Of a stretch of DNA of 64,000 nt, positions 36,029-44,959 are shown piece after piece. Where the stretch lies: NCBI GenBank assembly GCA_937910785.1, contig CALDLG010000045.1, positions 1 to 64,000 on the forward strand, given 5' to 3'. Within the stretch, counting starts at the first letter, position 1, and every line of letters starts with the position of its first letter. The position numbers and the translations under genes were made by a program. The notes below the pieces were generated by a model, which saw nothing but the letters and a program-made list of their open reading frames with translations, had not been told where the DNA came from and ran no database searches. The stretch comes from an uncultured Lachnospiraceae bacterium (GTDB lineage: Bacteria; Bacillota; Clostridia; Lachnospirales; Lachnospiraceae).

Positions 36029-38711
36029 GGAGTGGCAGACGGAATACCTTCTGATTGGCAACACCCTGGAGGCAGTATGCAGGGCAATGGAACTGGCAAA
36101 ACAGAGGAAAGCAGTCATATTGGCGGTGGAGGAGACTTATCTGGCAGTGGATATCTGTGGGCGGTGTTTATATCGGAGACAGGAGGCGGCGGAGGGTTTC
36201 TTTCCGGAGGAATGCTTTGACAAAGATGTGATGATTCCCGACAGATGCAAGCGGTATTTGGAGGAATGCTGCATGAAGGCGGGCGTAAGGTTTTACTATG
36301 GTTTGTATTTTGTGGAAGAAATGAGTGGGCAGCATGATGGGGTTTCTGATTTGGATCTTCGAATAGTGCGTCTGGCGGGAAAGGGCGGCATCATATCTGT
36401 TGTCTGCAGACATGCGGAATGGTATCCGGAGGAGAGTGATTTAAGCGGCAGGCTTTCTCTGCGGGCCTGGATGAAGGATATAAGAGACGGCAGTTTTGGA
36501 CTTGTGGAGGCTTCCATTGACAGTGATCAGGGAAAGTCACCGGCGGAAAAGCTTTTATTGTTGAGAAAGGAATTGCTTTCAGAATTTCGAAGAAAGCGAA
36601 AGGATAATTCCGGTCTTAGCCCTGGCAGATTTGCAGACCGGTGGAGCGGTAAACTGGAAACCGGAAATATGATTGAAATGGAAGGAGATGCTGTCGGAAA
36701 AACAGGAAAAGGAGCGCCGGTGAAACGAAAAGAGATAGCGGAAACCGCCGATGTGATTGTGGCGGGAGGGGGTACTGCAGGGGTTATGGCGGCCCTTTAT
36801 GCGGCCAGAGGCGGTGCAAGTACGATTCTGCTGGAACCAATGTATGATCTGGGCGGCACTTCTACCTTAGGAGGAGTGAACGCCTATTGGTTCGGTACAT
36901 CCTTTTCCGATACGCGAGAAATTGATGAAAAAGTAGACAGACTGTGTGAAAGTTCCGGCATAGAACGTCCTGCCGGAATGTTTGGCAAATACGATGATTT
37001 TCACGGGGGTATCAGGGGACTGGTACTTTTGGATCTTTGTCTGCAGGCAGGAGTGGAAATACGTTTTGGCAGATTAGTATACGACGTAATCAAAAAAAGG
37101 GGACGTATTGTGGGAGTAAGATGTGCGGGGAAGAGAGGAAAAGAGGCCTGTTATGGCAAGCTTGTCATTGATGCTACCGGAGATGGGGATCTGGCTGCGG
37201 CGGCAGGGGCGGACATCGTATATGGAGCGGAGCGCGATGGATTTACCTATTGGGGGTCTCTGGCTCAGTATAGCGGGCCTGACAGCTATCGGAATAATTT
37301 TTCTTCTATGGTGAGACTGGATGATGTGGAGGATTTTACGGATTTTATTATTACTGGCAGAAGAAGAGGCGGCGAATACCTGTTTGACCATGGTTCCTAT
37401 GTAAGTGTCAGAGAAAGCAGGCACATCCGGGGAGAAAGAATTATCGATCTGAAGGATGTGTGTCTGTTCCGGACCTATGAGGATGGTTTTTATACCTGTT
37501 TTTCCAATTATGATCCGAAGGGAAAACCGGATGCTGATCCGATTTACTGCGGTTATCTGGTGCCTCAGATGAAAATGCAGGTTCCTCTGAGGGCCTGTCT
37601 GCCAGTGGATGGTGAGGGAAAGCGGATTGAAGGGCTTATAGTGGCGGGCAAGGCCATTTCCGCCGATCACAATGCTTTTCCGGGTCTTCGCATGCAGCGC
37701 GACCTGATGCATCAGGGAGCGGTGCTGGGACTTTTGGCTGCAAAGGCAGTGCTGGCAGAGACAAATGTGGAAAAATTGCCTCTAGAGCAATGCCGCCGTT
37801 TGATTGAGAAAGAAACAGGAGATTCCCTTACACTTCCTCATGAAAAGAATTTCAGTAATTTGAGGGAAGCTGCAAGTCTGATTGGAAAAGAAGAAAGGAC
37901 TCACTGGATCGATGTACCCTTTACTTATGAGGAAAAGAATGCCAGTCCCTTGCTGGCATTGGTATATGGCGAGAGGGAAGAGGCGCTTGCGGCGATTATG
38001 GAAAGAATCGGAAGCATTGAGAAATCAATAGAAGAATCGGAAAGGAAAGAATGGAACGGAACGGAAGAAAAAGAAGCAGACAGCAAGGATATGCGGGAAG
38101 TGCTTTTGATTTTGAAAAAGCTGGCGCTTTTTCACGGCTCGGATGAGCCTGCAAAGGAGATAGAGGCTCATATTCTGCGGCAGCTTTCAAAGAGCGAGCC
38201 CTCATTACCTGAAAGAAAAGGATCTGTCATGTGCGCTCAGCTTTTGCCTGACCATGGGGTGATGCCGGAGGTGGTTTACGAGCTGAACCTTTTATCCCAT
38301 GGAAAAAGTTTTTCCATGAAACCTTATGAACTGGTAACGGACAGGCTGGTGGAAGGAGAGAGAGATTATGATTCGATCCGGAAAGGGATTTTTCCATATG
38401 CGGAATCCATTGCCTATGCTGGAGAACACAGCAAAAGAAAAGAGTTTATTCCTCTTCTTTGCAGACTAATCGAATTACCGGAATTTAAAAAGGCCTTTGC
38501 GAATGAGAACAGGGCGGGCCTGATGAGTCAAAGATGGCAGATGCTGTTTGTGATTCTTAACAGAGCCCTTCTCCTTTTGGGAAGCAGGGAAGGAGAAAAC
38601 GGGCTTTTGCGGGCAAAGGAAAGCAGCAGTGCAGCTATCAGAACAGCAGCGGAAAAGGCGCTTTCAGAAGGGCTTAAAAGCCAGAAACAGTTGATGAAAG
38701 AAAGGTTGTGA
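36021..38711 (+). CDS. FAD-dependent oxidoreductase (PF12831-like) with extra N- and C-terminal parts
   Basis: The 896-residue protein has its FAD fingerprint VIVAGGGTAGVMAALYAA (GGGTAG at 249-254) in the middle. The family landmarks VIDATGDGDLAAAAGADIVYG, RESRHIRGER and IVAGKAISADHNAF follow it. The first ~240 residues look like a worn second dinucleotide fold (EYLLIGNTLEAVCRAMELAKQ) without the GxGxxG core. Residues about 620-896 are helix-rich and charged, with no enzyme motif recognised. Similar proteins in other bacteria sit in sugar loci and may oxidise a glycoside or polyol; no substrate is known. The start overlaps the preceding gene by 8 bp, and AGGAGG lies 12 bases upstream. Confidence 0.78.
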   Translation: MNKEWQTEYLLIGNTLEAVCRAMELAKQRKAVILAVEETYLAVDICGRCLYRRQEAAEGFFPEECFDKDVMIPDRCKRYLEECCMKAGVRFYYGLYFVEEMSGQHDGVSDLDLRIVRLAGKGGIISVVCRHAEWYPEESDLSGRLSLRAWMKDIRDGSFGLVEASIDSDQGKSPAEKLLLLRKELLSEFRRKRKDNSGLSPGRFADRWSGKLETGNMIEMEGDAVGKTGKGAPVKRKEIAETADVIVAGGGTAGVMAALYAARGGASTILLEPMYDLGGTSTLGGVNAYWFGTSFSDTREIDEKVDRLCESSGIERPAGMFGKYDDFHGGIRGLVLLDLCLQAGVEIRFGRLVYDVIKKRGRIVGVRCAGKRGKEACYGKLVIDATGDGDLAAAAGADIVYGAERDGFTYWGSLAQYSGPDSYRNNFSSMVRLDDVEDFTDFIITGRRRGGEYLFDHGSYVSVRESRHIRGERIIDLKDVCLFRTYEDGFYTCFSNYDPKGKPDADPIYCGYLVPQMKMQVPLRACLPVDGEGKRIEGLIVAGKAISADHNAFPGLRMQRDLMHQGAVLGLLAAKAVLAETNVEKLPLEQCRRLIEKETGDSLTLPHEKNFSNLREAASLIGKEERTHWIDVPFTYEEKNASPLLALVYGEREEALAAIMERIGSIEKSIEESERKEWNGTEEKEADSKDMREVLLILKKLALFHGSDEPAKEIEAHILRQLSKSEPSLPERKGSVMCAQLLPDHGVMPEVVYELNLLSHGKSFSMKPYELVTDRLVEGERDYDSIRKGIFPYAESIAYAGEHSKRKEFIPLLCRLIELPEFKKAFANENRAGLMSQRWQMLFVILNRALLLLGSREGENGLLRAKESSSAAIRTAAEKALSEGLKSQKQLMKERL

Positions 38712-38715
38712 GATC

Positions 38716-41139
38716 ATGAAAAAGGATAAAAGATTATATATGATAGGAAACGCGCATATCGATCCCGTATGGATGTGGCAGTGGCAGGAGGGATTTCAGG
38801 AAGTGAAGGCTACCTTCCGTTCCGTGCTGGATCGGATGAAGGAATACGAAGATTTTGTTTTTACAGGCAGTTCCGCTTCTTTCTACGAATGGGTGGAGGA
38901 AAATGATCCTGCCATGTTTGGAGAAATAAAGGAGCGGATAAAGGAAGGCCGCTGGGTCATAGAAGGCGGTTGGTGGATTCAGCCTGACTGCAATGCGCCT
39001 TCAGGAGAATCCTTTGTGCGTCAGGGGCTTTACGGACAAAAATATTTTGAAGAAAAATTCGGCGTAAAAGCGGTATGCGGCTATAATGTGGACAGCTTCG
39101 GGCATAATGGAAATCTGCCTCAGATATTAAAGAAATCAGGTATGGATTATTATGTGTTCATGCGTCCCGGCAGGCACGAAAAGGGGATGGACGGGGAGAC
39201 CTTTCGATGGAAATCCGCAGATGGTTCGGAAGTGAAGGCCTTCCGTATTCCGTTTGAATACTGTACATGGCCGGAGGAGATCGAAGAACATGTAAAGCGG
39301 TGCGCGGGAGAGATTAAGAATCCCGGTAACGGCATCATGTGTTTTTACGGTGTCGGCAATCATGGCGGAGGTCCTACCAAAAAGAATATTGAAAGCATTC
39401 TGGCCATGAATAAAAGAGAGGATATGCCGGAGCTTATTTTTGCGTCCCCGGCAGATTATTTCAGAAATGTGGAGCAGTCAGACAGAGTCCTTCCTGTAGT
39501 AACGGGAGAACTGCTTCATCATGCAAGCGGCTGCTACAGCGCTCATTCCGAAATAAAGAGTCTGAATAGAAAGGCAGAAAACACGCTTCGCATGGCGGAA
39601 AAGCTTTCTGTCATGGCGAAGACCCTGTTAGTCGGGAAGTACGATAGAAAAGAGCTTACCAGAGCATGGAAAGCAGTGTTATTTAATCAGTTTCACGATA
39701 TTTTGGCAGGCACCAGCATAGAAGATGCCTATGTGGATGCCAGAGAGGATTATGATTATGCCCTGCATATAGCTGGCAGGCAGTTGAACGGCGCGTTGCA
39801 GTCTGTCAGCTGGAATATTGATATTCCCGCGGAGGAGGACATGAAACCTCTGGTAGTGATGAATCCCAATGCCTTTGAGACTATGGCGGAAGTGGCGGTG
39901 GAATCCCCTTCTCTGAAAGAACATACCGTGCTTCTGGATGAGGAGGATAATCAGATTCCTTACCAGATTGTCCGGTCCAAAGCTTCCAGTAACGGAAGAT
40001 GCCGGATCGTTTTTGTGGCAAAGCTGCCTTCTTTGGGGTATCGCACTTATCGTTTTGCGGTGAGGGAAAAGGGGAAACAGTTTGAAAATGTAAATTCCAC
40101 CCAGACCGGTGCGGAAAATAAATGGTTTTCCATTAAATTCGATGAAAAGGGTTATATTTCTTCCCTGATAAAAAAGAATGACGGAACGGAATACTTTTCT
40201 TCCCCCGCAGCAGTGCCTGTGGTAATAAAGGATGAGAGCGATACATGGTCCCATGGCGTGCGTATTTTCAATGAAGAAATCGGACGGTTTGAGGCGGTAA
40301 AGGTACAGCGTATTGAAAATGGCCCCGTAAAGGCTGTGATCAGGGTTACCAGTGTATATCATAATTCCAGGATGTTTCAGGATTTTTCCATCTATAAGGA
40401 ACTGGATTTTATTGCTGTGGAAACCACGATAGACTGGCATGAGAAAATGTCCATGCTGAAACTGCGTTTTCCGGTGAATATGAATTATTTAAGGGTCAGT
40501 TACGAAATTCCCTATGGTGTCGCGCAGAGGGAACCTGACGGGGAGGAATTTCCGGTGCAGACATGGTTCGATCTGGAAGGGGCTGCGCCCGGATTGGACA
40601 CGATGGTTCATGGCCTGTCTATTTTGAATGATGGCAGATTTGCGGCGGATACGGCAGGAAAGAATGGAGAACTGACATTGCTCAGAAGTCCCATTTATGC
40701 CTGGCACGAACCTTATGTACCTGATCCCGATCTGGAATATGCTTATTTGGATCAGGGTGTGCAAACCTTTACCTACGGCCTTTATCCCCATGATGGAAGC
40801 TGGGAAGAGGCGGATACCATCAAGCGGGCAAAGATGATGAATGAAAAGCCTGTTGCCCTGTTTGAAACTTACCACAGGGGACCGCTTCCACAGAAGAGTT
40901 CCTTCCTGAGCGTAAGCGAGAACAATATATTCGTGGAAGCGGTAAAGGAAGCGGAGGACGGAAGCGGCGATGTGATTCTGAGGGTTTATGAGGCAGCGGG
41001 CAGGAATACATCGGTGGAATGTAAGGTGCCTTCTTTGGGAAGAGCGTTCTCTCTTTCCTTTACGCCCTTTGAAATTAAGACGGTACGGCTTTCGGAAGGA
41101 AAAGAAGCGGTATGCAATAATATGCTGGAAGAAAATTAA
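38716..41139 (+). CDS. GH38 alpha-mannosidase
   Basis: This 807-residue GH38 protein is intact. It has the metal motif GNAHIDPVW (H14, D16), the nucleophile in NVDSFGHN (D126), YGVGNHGGGPT, and the metal histidine/aspartate NQFHDILAG (H327, D328). GH38 enzymes use zinc and retain the anomeric configuration. No signal peptide is present, so it acts on imported oligosaccharides. It starts 5 bp after the oxidoreductase gene and ends the sugar locus. It is parallel to the frameshifted GH38 at 23.1 kb but not identical to it. Confidence 0.93.
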   Translation: MKKDKRLYMIGNAHIDPVWMWQWQEGFQEVKATFRSVLDRMKEYEDFVFTGSSASFYEWVEENDPAMFGEIKERIKEGRWVIEGGWWIQPDCNAPSGESFVRQGLYGQKYFEEKFGVKAVCGYNVDSFGHNGNLPQILKKSGMDYYVFMRPGRHEKGMDGETFRWKSADGSEVKAFRIPFEYCTWPEEIEEHVKRCAGEIKNPGNGIMCFYGVGNHGGGPTKKNIESILAMNKREDMPELIFASPADYFRNVEQSDRVLPVVTGELLHHASGCYSAHSEIKSLNRKAENTLRMAEKLSVMAKTLLVGKYDRKELTRAWKAVLFNQFHDILAGTSIEDAYVDAREDYDYALHIAGRQLNGALQSVSWNIDIPAEEDMKPLVVMNPNAFETMAEVAVESPSLKEHTVLLDEEDNQIPYQIVRSKASSNGRCRIVFVAKLPSLGYRTYRFAVREKGKQFENVNSTQTGAENKWFSIKFDEKGYISSLIKKNDGTEYFSSPAAVPVVIKDESDTWSHGVRIFNEEIGRFEAVKVQRIENGPVKAVIRVTSVYHNSRMFQDFSIYKELDFIAVETTIDWHEKMSMLKLRFPVNMNYLRVSYEIPYGVAQREPDGEEFPVQTWFDLEGAAPGLDTMVHGLSILNDGRFAADTAGKNGELTLLRSPIYAWHEPYVPDPDLEYAYLDQGVQTFTYGLYPHDGSWEEADTIKRAKMMNEKPVALFETYHRGPLPQKSSFLSVSENNIFVEAVKEAEDGSGDVILRVYEAAGRNTSVECKVPSLGRAFSLSFTPFEIKTVRLSEGKEAVCNNMLEEN

Positions 41140-41155
41140 CAGATCCTATATCAGC

Positions 41156-41202
41156 ATACCATATATAGTAACCAGAGCAATATTGATAGCTATATATGGT
41201 AT
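41156..41202. terminator. Inverted repeat between convergent genes
   Basis: A perfect 13-bp stem (ATACCATATATAG / CTATATATGGTAT) with a 21-base loop lies just after the GH38 stop and before the convergent CotH gene end. The T-run is poor on both sides. It may be a weak two-way terminator. Confidence 0.5.
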
Positions 41203-41225
41203 GGTTTCTGTTTGACGCGACAGTT

Positions 41226-43034
41226 TTAAGTATCATGATAATCCAAAACCGCATGGAGACTGATATTTTCGTAGATGGGAGCGTTTGTATCCGGTATCGT
41301 TCCATCGGATGTAATCCAGTGGGAATGTCCGGCATGCTCAAAATCCGTTTCAGGGAGAACCGGAAGACGCTCTCCGTCAAAAACATAGAGAGTATCATAC
41401 AGGGTATTTTCGGTATATAAAGTAATCTGATGCACCGGAATACCCTGAATCCATGCTTTGTCCAGAAATTCTTTGCGCCTGAGAATGTAATCGGACAGAA
41501 AGGCAAGTTCTTCTTCCCGGTCTGCGATATCCTCATGCAGGCGATATTCTTCCTCCCACCGGGCTCTGTCCATAGCTGCGGAAGCAGCCGTGGTTTCAGC
41601 TAACTGCGGAAGCACCTGATTGGCCAGTTCCGGCAGGTAGCCGCTTATTTCGTTAAGGTAGCAGTCGGTCAGTTCCGCATAGAATTCCGGTTTGACATAG
41701 AGTGCGGAAAACCAGCAGGAAGAATCTCTGTGGGCGGCGAGTCTGGTAAGCCTGTCGGGAGAAGTGGAGATATGTCCCAGATAAGCAGGCGCATTGCCCC
41801 ATGTCACATCGTAATCCCAGACCGGTCCCGCGTACAGCTTGCTGCTGATGGCATCGATGTCCTTATAAAAGAACGAACTTGCAACACCGCCGTCGTAATT
41901 GGCCGTTACTTCTTCGAGCAGATATTTCCGAACGAAGGAATCGATATCGATCAGATCCGTATAATATGCGCCGGTTGTTTCGTCTATTCCTTCGGGTGAT
42001 AAAATAGCGTTTTCTACGCTTTGTACATATTCGTCAATGTATGCGATCTGATTTGCCGTAGCATATTCCGGTGAACGGAGAATAAAGCATTCGCTGGCAT
42101 GGGTGATAAAATAGCTTCCATGTTCTTCAACTTCTTTTATAAACCGGTCGTTGAAATCCCGTTCAATCAGATATCCGCCCGTAATATCATCGGGTTCCTC
42201 CGGAATCTGTCTTGCCTTGGTCGTATCGGTCCAGGCAGTTTCATAAAGATTAAGATCCTCGTTGTCATTTGCAGCTTTTGTTGCTTTTTCAAGATCCGTA
42301 ATATTCAGACGGGAATTTTTGACTTCTATTTTCTCCGTAACATAATAATTGCCTGCATATTCTCCGTTCAGATACAAGTCCACGAATACACCCTCTTTTG
42401 CCTGCGCCAGACCAAGATGGTCTGCGAGATTTCTGGAAAGAGCATTGCGCAAAAGGGTGGGATCGGCGGAATTGGAAATGAAAATCCATTTTCTGGCGGA
42501 ATGCATTCCAAGAAAAGGAGCTGCGTCCTTCAGCTTGATTTGATAGGGTTTTTTTTCAAATTCCGTATAGGAAGTATTTCCTCTGCCTTTGATATAGGTA
42601 AGCGGAAAGGTAAAGCTCGTATGACCGTCCGCTTCCAGTACGGAAATATATCCCGGTTCCTTTACTTTCTTGTCGCTGTTGATCTGTTCTGCCGTTCCCG
42701 ATTCGGTATCGATGAAAACTGCCGGAATATTTTCGGAGTACAGAAAGACAACGGAAGAGAGGTCGATCCCGTCAGGAATTTCCGCCTCGATGCCTGCCTG
42801 CTTACAGGCGGAAGGAAGAAATGCGTAATATTTTCCGTCCTTTGGCCAGAGAGCGATATCATATCCGGATACGGTAATAAAAAATTTTTCTTCTCCTGCT
42901 TCCATGCGCCGCACTGTCGTTTCCATGTCTTTCATCGCTCTGTTCATATCCTGAACTTCCGAAAGCTTGTTTAATCCGAGAAGCAATACTGCGGTTATGA
43001 TGATTATAACAGAGTATGTCCAGTTTCTTTTCAT
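41226..43034 (-). CDS. CotH-family protein kinase, membrane-anchored
   Basis: The 602-residue protein has an N-terminal hydrophobic anchor (about 4-23). After a beta-rich domain comes a CotH kinase domain with YIKGRGNTSYTEFEKKPYQIKL, FVDLYLNGEYAGNYYVTEK and GPVWDYDVTWGN, the metal-binding DxD region of the family. CotH proteins are atypical kinases; the spore-coat CotH of Bacillus phosphorylates CotB and CotG. This extracellular form occurs in non-spore contexts too, so the target is unknown. It lies 6 bp downstream of exonuclease III in the same direction. Confidence 0.88.
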   Translation of the reverse strand: MKRNWTYSVIIIITAVLLLGLNKLSEVQDMNRAMKDMETTVRRMEAGEEKFFITVSGYDIALWPKDGKYYAFLPSACKQAGIEAEIPDGIDLSSVVFLYSENIPAVFIDTESGTAEQINSDKKVKEPGYISVLEADGHTSFTFPLTYIKGRGNTSYTEFEKKPYQIKLKDAAPFLGMHSARKWIFISNSADPTLLRNALSRNLADHLGLAQAKEGVFVDLYLNGEYAGNYYVTEKIEVKNSRLNITDLEKATKAANDNEDLNLYETAWTDTTKARQIPEEPDDITGGYLIERDFNDRFIKEVEEHGSYFITHASECFILRSPEYATANQIAYIDEYVQSVENAILSPEGIDETTGAYYTDLIDIDSFVRKYLLEEVTANYDGGVASSFFYKDIDAISSKLYAGPVWDYDVTWGNAPAYLGHISTSPDRLTRLAAHRDSSCWFSALYVKPEFYAELTDCYLNEISGYLPELANQVLPQLAETTAASAAMDRARWEEEYRLHEDIADREEELAFLSDYILRRKEFLDKAWIQGIPVHQITLYTENTLYDTLYVFDGERLPVLPETDFEHAGHSHWITSDGTIPDTNAPIYENISLHAVLDYHDT

Positions 43035-43040
43035 CGCCGA

Positions 43041-43805
43041 TTACTCGTTTTCTTTCTTTATAATCAGTCCCACGGGGCAATGATCTGAGCCCATGATATT
43101 ATGATAGATGACCGCATCCTGTAAATTTTCTTTCAGGATTTGGGAAACGACGAAATAGTCGATGCGCCATCCTGCATTCTTTTCTCTTGCGTGGAACTGG
43201 TATGACCACCAGGAATAGGCTCCTTCCAGATCGGGATAGAAATGACGGAAGGTATCGATTAGTCCGGACTGCGTAATTTTTGTGAATTTTGCGCGTTCTT
43301 CATCGGTAAAACCGGCATTCTTGCGGTTTGTTTTCGGATTTTTCAGGTCGATTTCCTGATGTGCAACGTTTAAGTCTCCGCAGAAAATAACGGGTTTCTT
43401 TTCTTCCAGTTTTTTGATAAAGATCAGGAAAGCATCCTCCCACCGCATGCGGTAATCCAGTCTGGTGAGTTCACGCTGTGAATTAGGGGTATAAACGGTG
43501 GTCAGATAAAAGTCCGGAAATTCAAGCGTAATGACACGCCCTTCATGGTCATGTTCTTCGATGCCGATGCCGTAAGTTACACAAAGAGGTTCCTGTTTCG
43601 TAAAGACAGCCGTACCGGAATATCCCTTTTTCTCCGCGTAATTCCAATATTGATGATAACCGGGCAGGTCCAGTGAGATCTGACCTTCGGAAAGCTTGGT
43701 TTCCTGCAGACAGAAAATGTCCGCATCCTCCTCTTTGAAAAAATCCATAAATCCTTTTCCCATACAGGCCCGCAGGCCGTTTACATTCCATGATATCAGT
43801 TTCAT
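43041..43805 (-). CDS. xth: Exodeoxyribonuclease III
   Basis: The 254-residue DNA repair endo/exonuclease has all family blocks: MKLISWNVNGLRA, DIFCLQETKL, TVYTPNSQ, CGDLNVAH and SDHCPVGL at the C-terminus. It cleaves at abasic sites and removes 3' blocking groups. AGGGAGAAAG precedes the ATG. The CotH gene follows within 6 bp, so they may share a transcript though the functions seem unrelated. Confidence 0.96.
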   Translation of the reverse strand: MKLISWNVNGLRACMGKGFMDFFKEEDADIFCLQETKLSEGQISLDLPGYHQYWNYAEKKGYSGTAVFTKQEPLCVTYGIGIEEHDHEGRVITLEFPDFYLTTVYTPNSQRELTRLDYRMRWEDAFLIFIKKLEEKKPVIFCGDLNVAHQEIDLKNPKTNRKNAGFTDEERAKFTKITQSGLIDTFRHFYPDLEGAYSWWSYQFHAREKNAGWRIDYFVVSQILKENLQDAVIYHNIMGSDHCPVGLIIKKENE

Positions 43806-43874
43806 GTTTTATCTTTCTCCCTTCTGTTGATCGCATAAATAATATGGTATGGCTCCGAAGACTTCATCCGGAAA

Positions 43875-44933
43875 TCACTTATTTGGATAATATTCCAGAA
43901 TATCTTCCTGTACGATACGTTCCGAAAGCTCATACATTTGCTGAATTCTTTCCTGATAGTTTTCCTTCGTCAATCTGCTCTCTCCCGCAATCAGCCTGTT
44001 ACAGATGACCTGATTAATATCTTTGGAAAAATGAATCATATCCATATATAAATCCAGGTCAGTGATGATTTCTTCATCATCCTGATAAAAGTAAATTTCC
44101 GCGTTGTCACAGGAAAGCAGGGCGGCAATCGCCTGCTCCTCATTGTACAGATAAGCGTCCCGTTCACCGCTTCGATAGATATTATCCCACCAGAGCATGG
44201 AATAGGGAGGGAAGAAAAACTTAAAGGTCGTTTCGGGATGACTGTTCACCATATCGGTGAGCAATGCAATATTTCCTGCAAGCTCTTCCGCATAACGGGT
44301 TTTTTCCTGCATGGGTTTGATGGAAGAAAGACGGTTATACATCCCGGTTGCAAGTTCCGCGCTGAAGAATTTCCATTGCGCCCAGTTATAAGAGTTTCCT
44401 TCATCATAGTCGCTTTTTAAGGAAAATGCCAGCATATAGGGAATTTTTTCCAGTATAATATCCTTGTTTAAAAGATAGGGATAATCGTTTAAATAATTTG
44501 TATCGTACAGATACATGGGACAGCCGGTGGATTCATAGGTCGTTTCCGTACTTGCGCAGAGGGAGGAGGGATCGATGTTATAAAAAACATATTTCAGATT
44601 CCTGTTCTCGTAAGCGGTATCGAGCAGGTAGCACAGATCGGCGGTCGCTCCGTAGGAGCGGATGGCTTTGATTGTCCGGCACTGAAAGCCATTGTCGAAC
44701 CACTTATTGTTATAGTTTTCACAGACGGAGGAACCGACGATCAGGCTGTCGTAATCGAAATTGCGCAGGGTTCCTACACACTGGTATTCCTTATCCGTAA
44801 GTACGCTTTTTAAGCCGGGCAGGGGTTTATGATACTGGTAAAAGGGATCGAAAATCACTACAAGTGCCATAATAAACAGAAGAAGTCCGACGCTTCTGAT
44901 AAAAAATGATCTGATAAACTTCTGTTCCGTCAT
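43875..44933 (-). CDS. SGNH-like protein partner of the MBOAT acyltransferase
   Basis: The 352-residue protein has an N-terminal membrane anchor (about 13-28) and then an exported domain. A GSSVCEN motif near residue 68 fits the SGNH block with the nucleophile serine, and DMIHFSKD near residue 305 supplies the Asp-x-x-His block. Similar proteins (AlgJ/AlgX, DltD-like) finish acyl transfer to surface polymers. It sits 26 bp downstream of an MBOAT gene, which strengthens this. The polymer is unknown. AAAGGAGG precedes the ATG. Confidence 0.75.
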   Translation of the reverse strand: MTEQKFIRSFFIRSVGLLLFIMALVVIFDPFYQYHKPLPGLKSVLTDKEYQCVGTLRNFDYDSLIVGSSVCENYNNKWFDNGFQCRTIKAIRSYGATADLCYLLDTAYENRNLKYVFYNIDPSSLCASTETTYESTGCPMYLYDTNYLNDYPYLLNKDIILEKIPYMLAFSLKSDYDEGNSYNWAQWKFFSAELATGMYNRLSSIKPMQEKTRYAEELAGNIALLTDMVNSHPETTFKFFFPPYSMLWWDNIYRSGERDAYLYNEEQAIAALLSCDNAEIYFYQDDEEIITDLDLYMDMIHFSKDINQVICNRLIAGESRLTKENYQERIQQMYELSERIVQEDILEYYPNK

Positions 44934-44959
44934 ATTTCGTTTCCTCCTTTCATCTTTTT

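Noticed and set aside
42099..42974. Rightward open frame of about 290 codons opposite the CotH gene
   Set aside because: The leftward CotH protein is well conserved; the antisense product is rich in F, I and R without domains.
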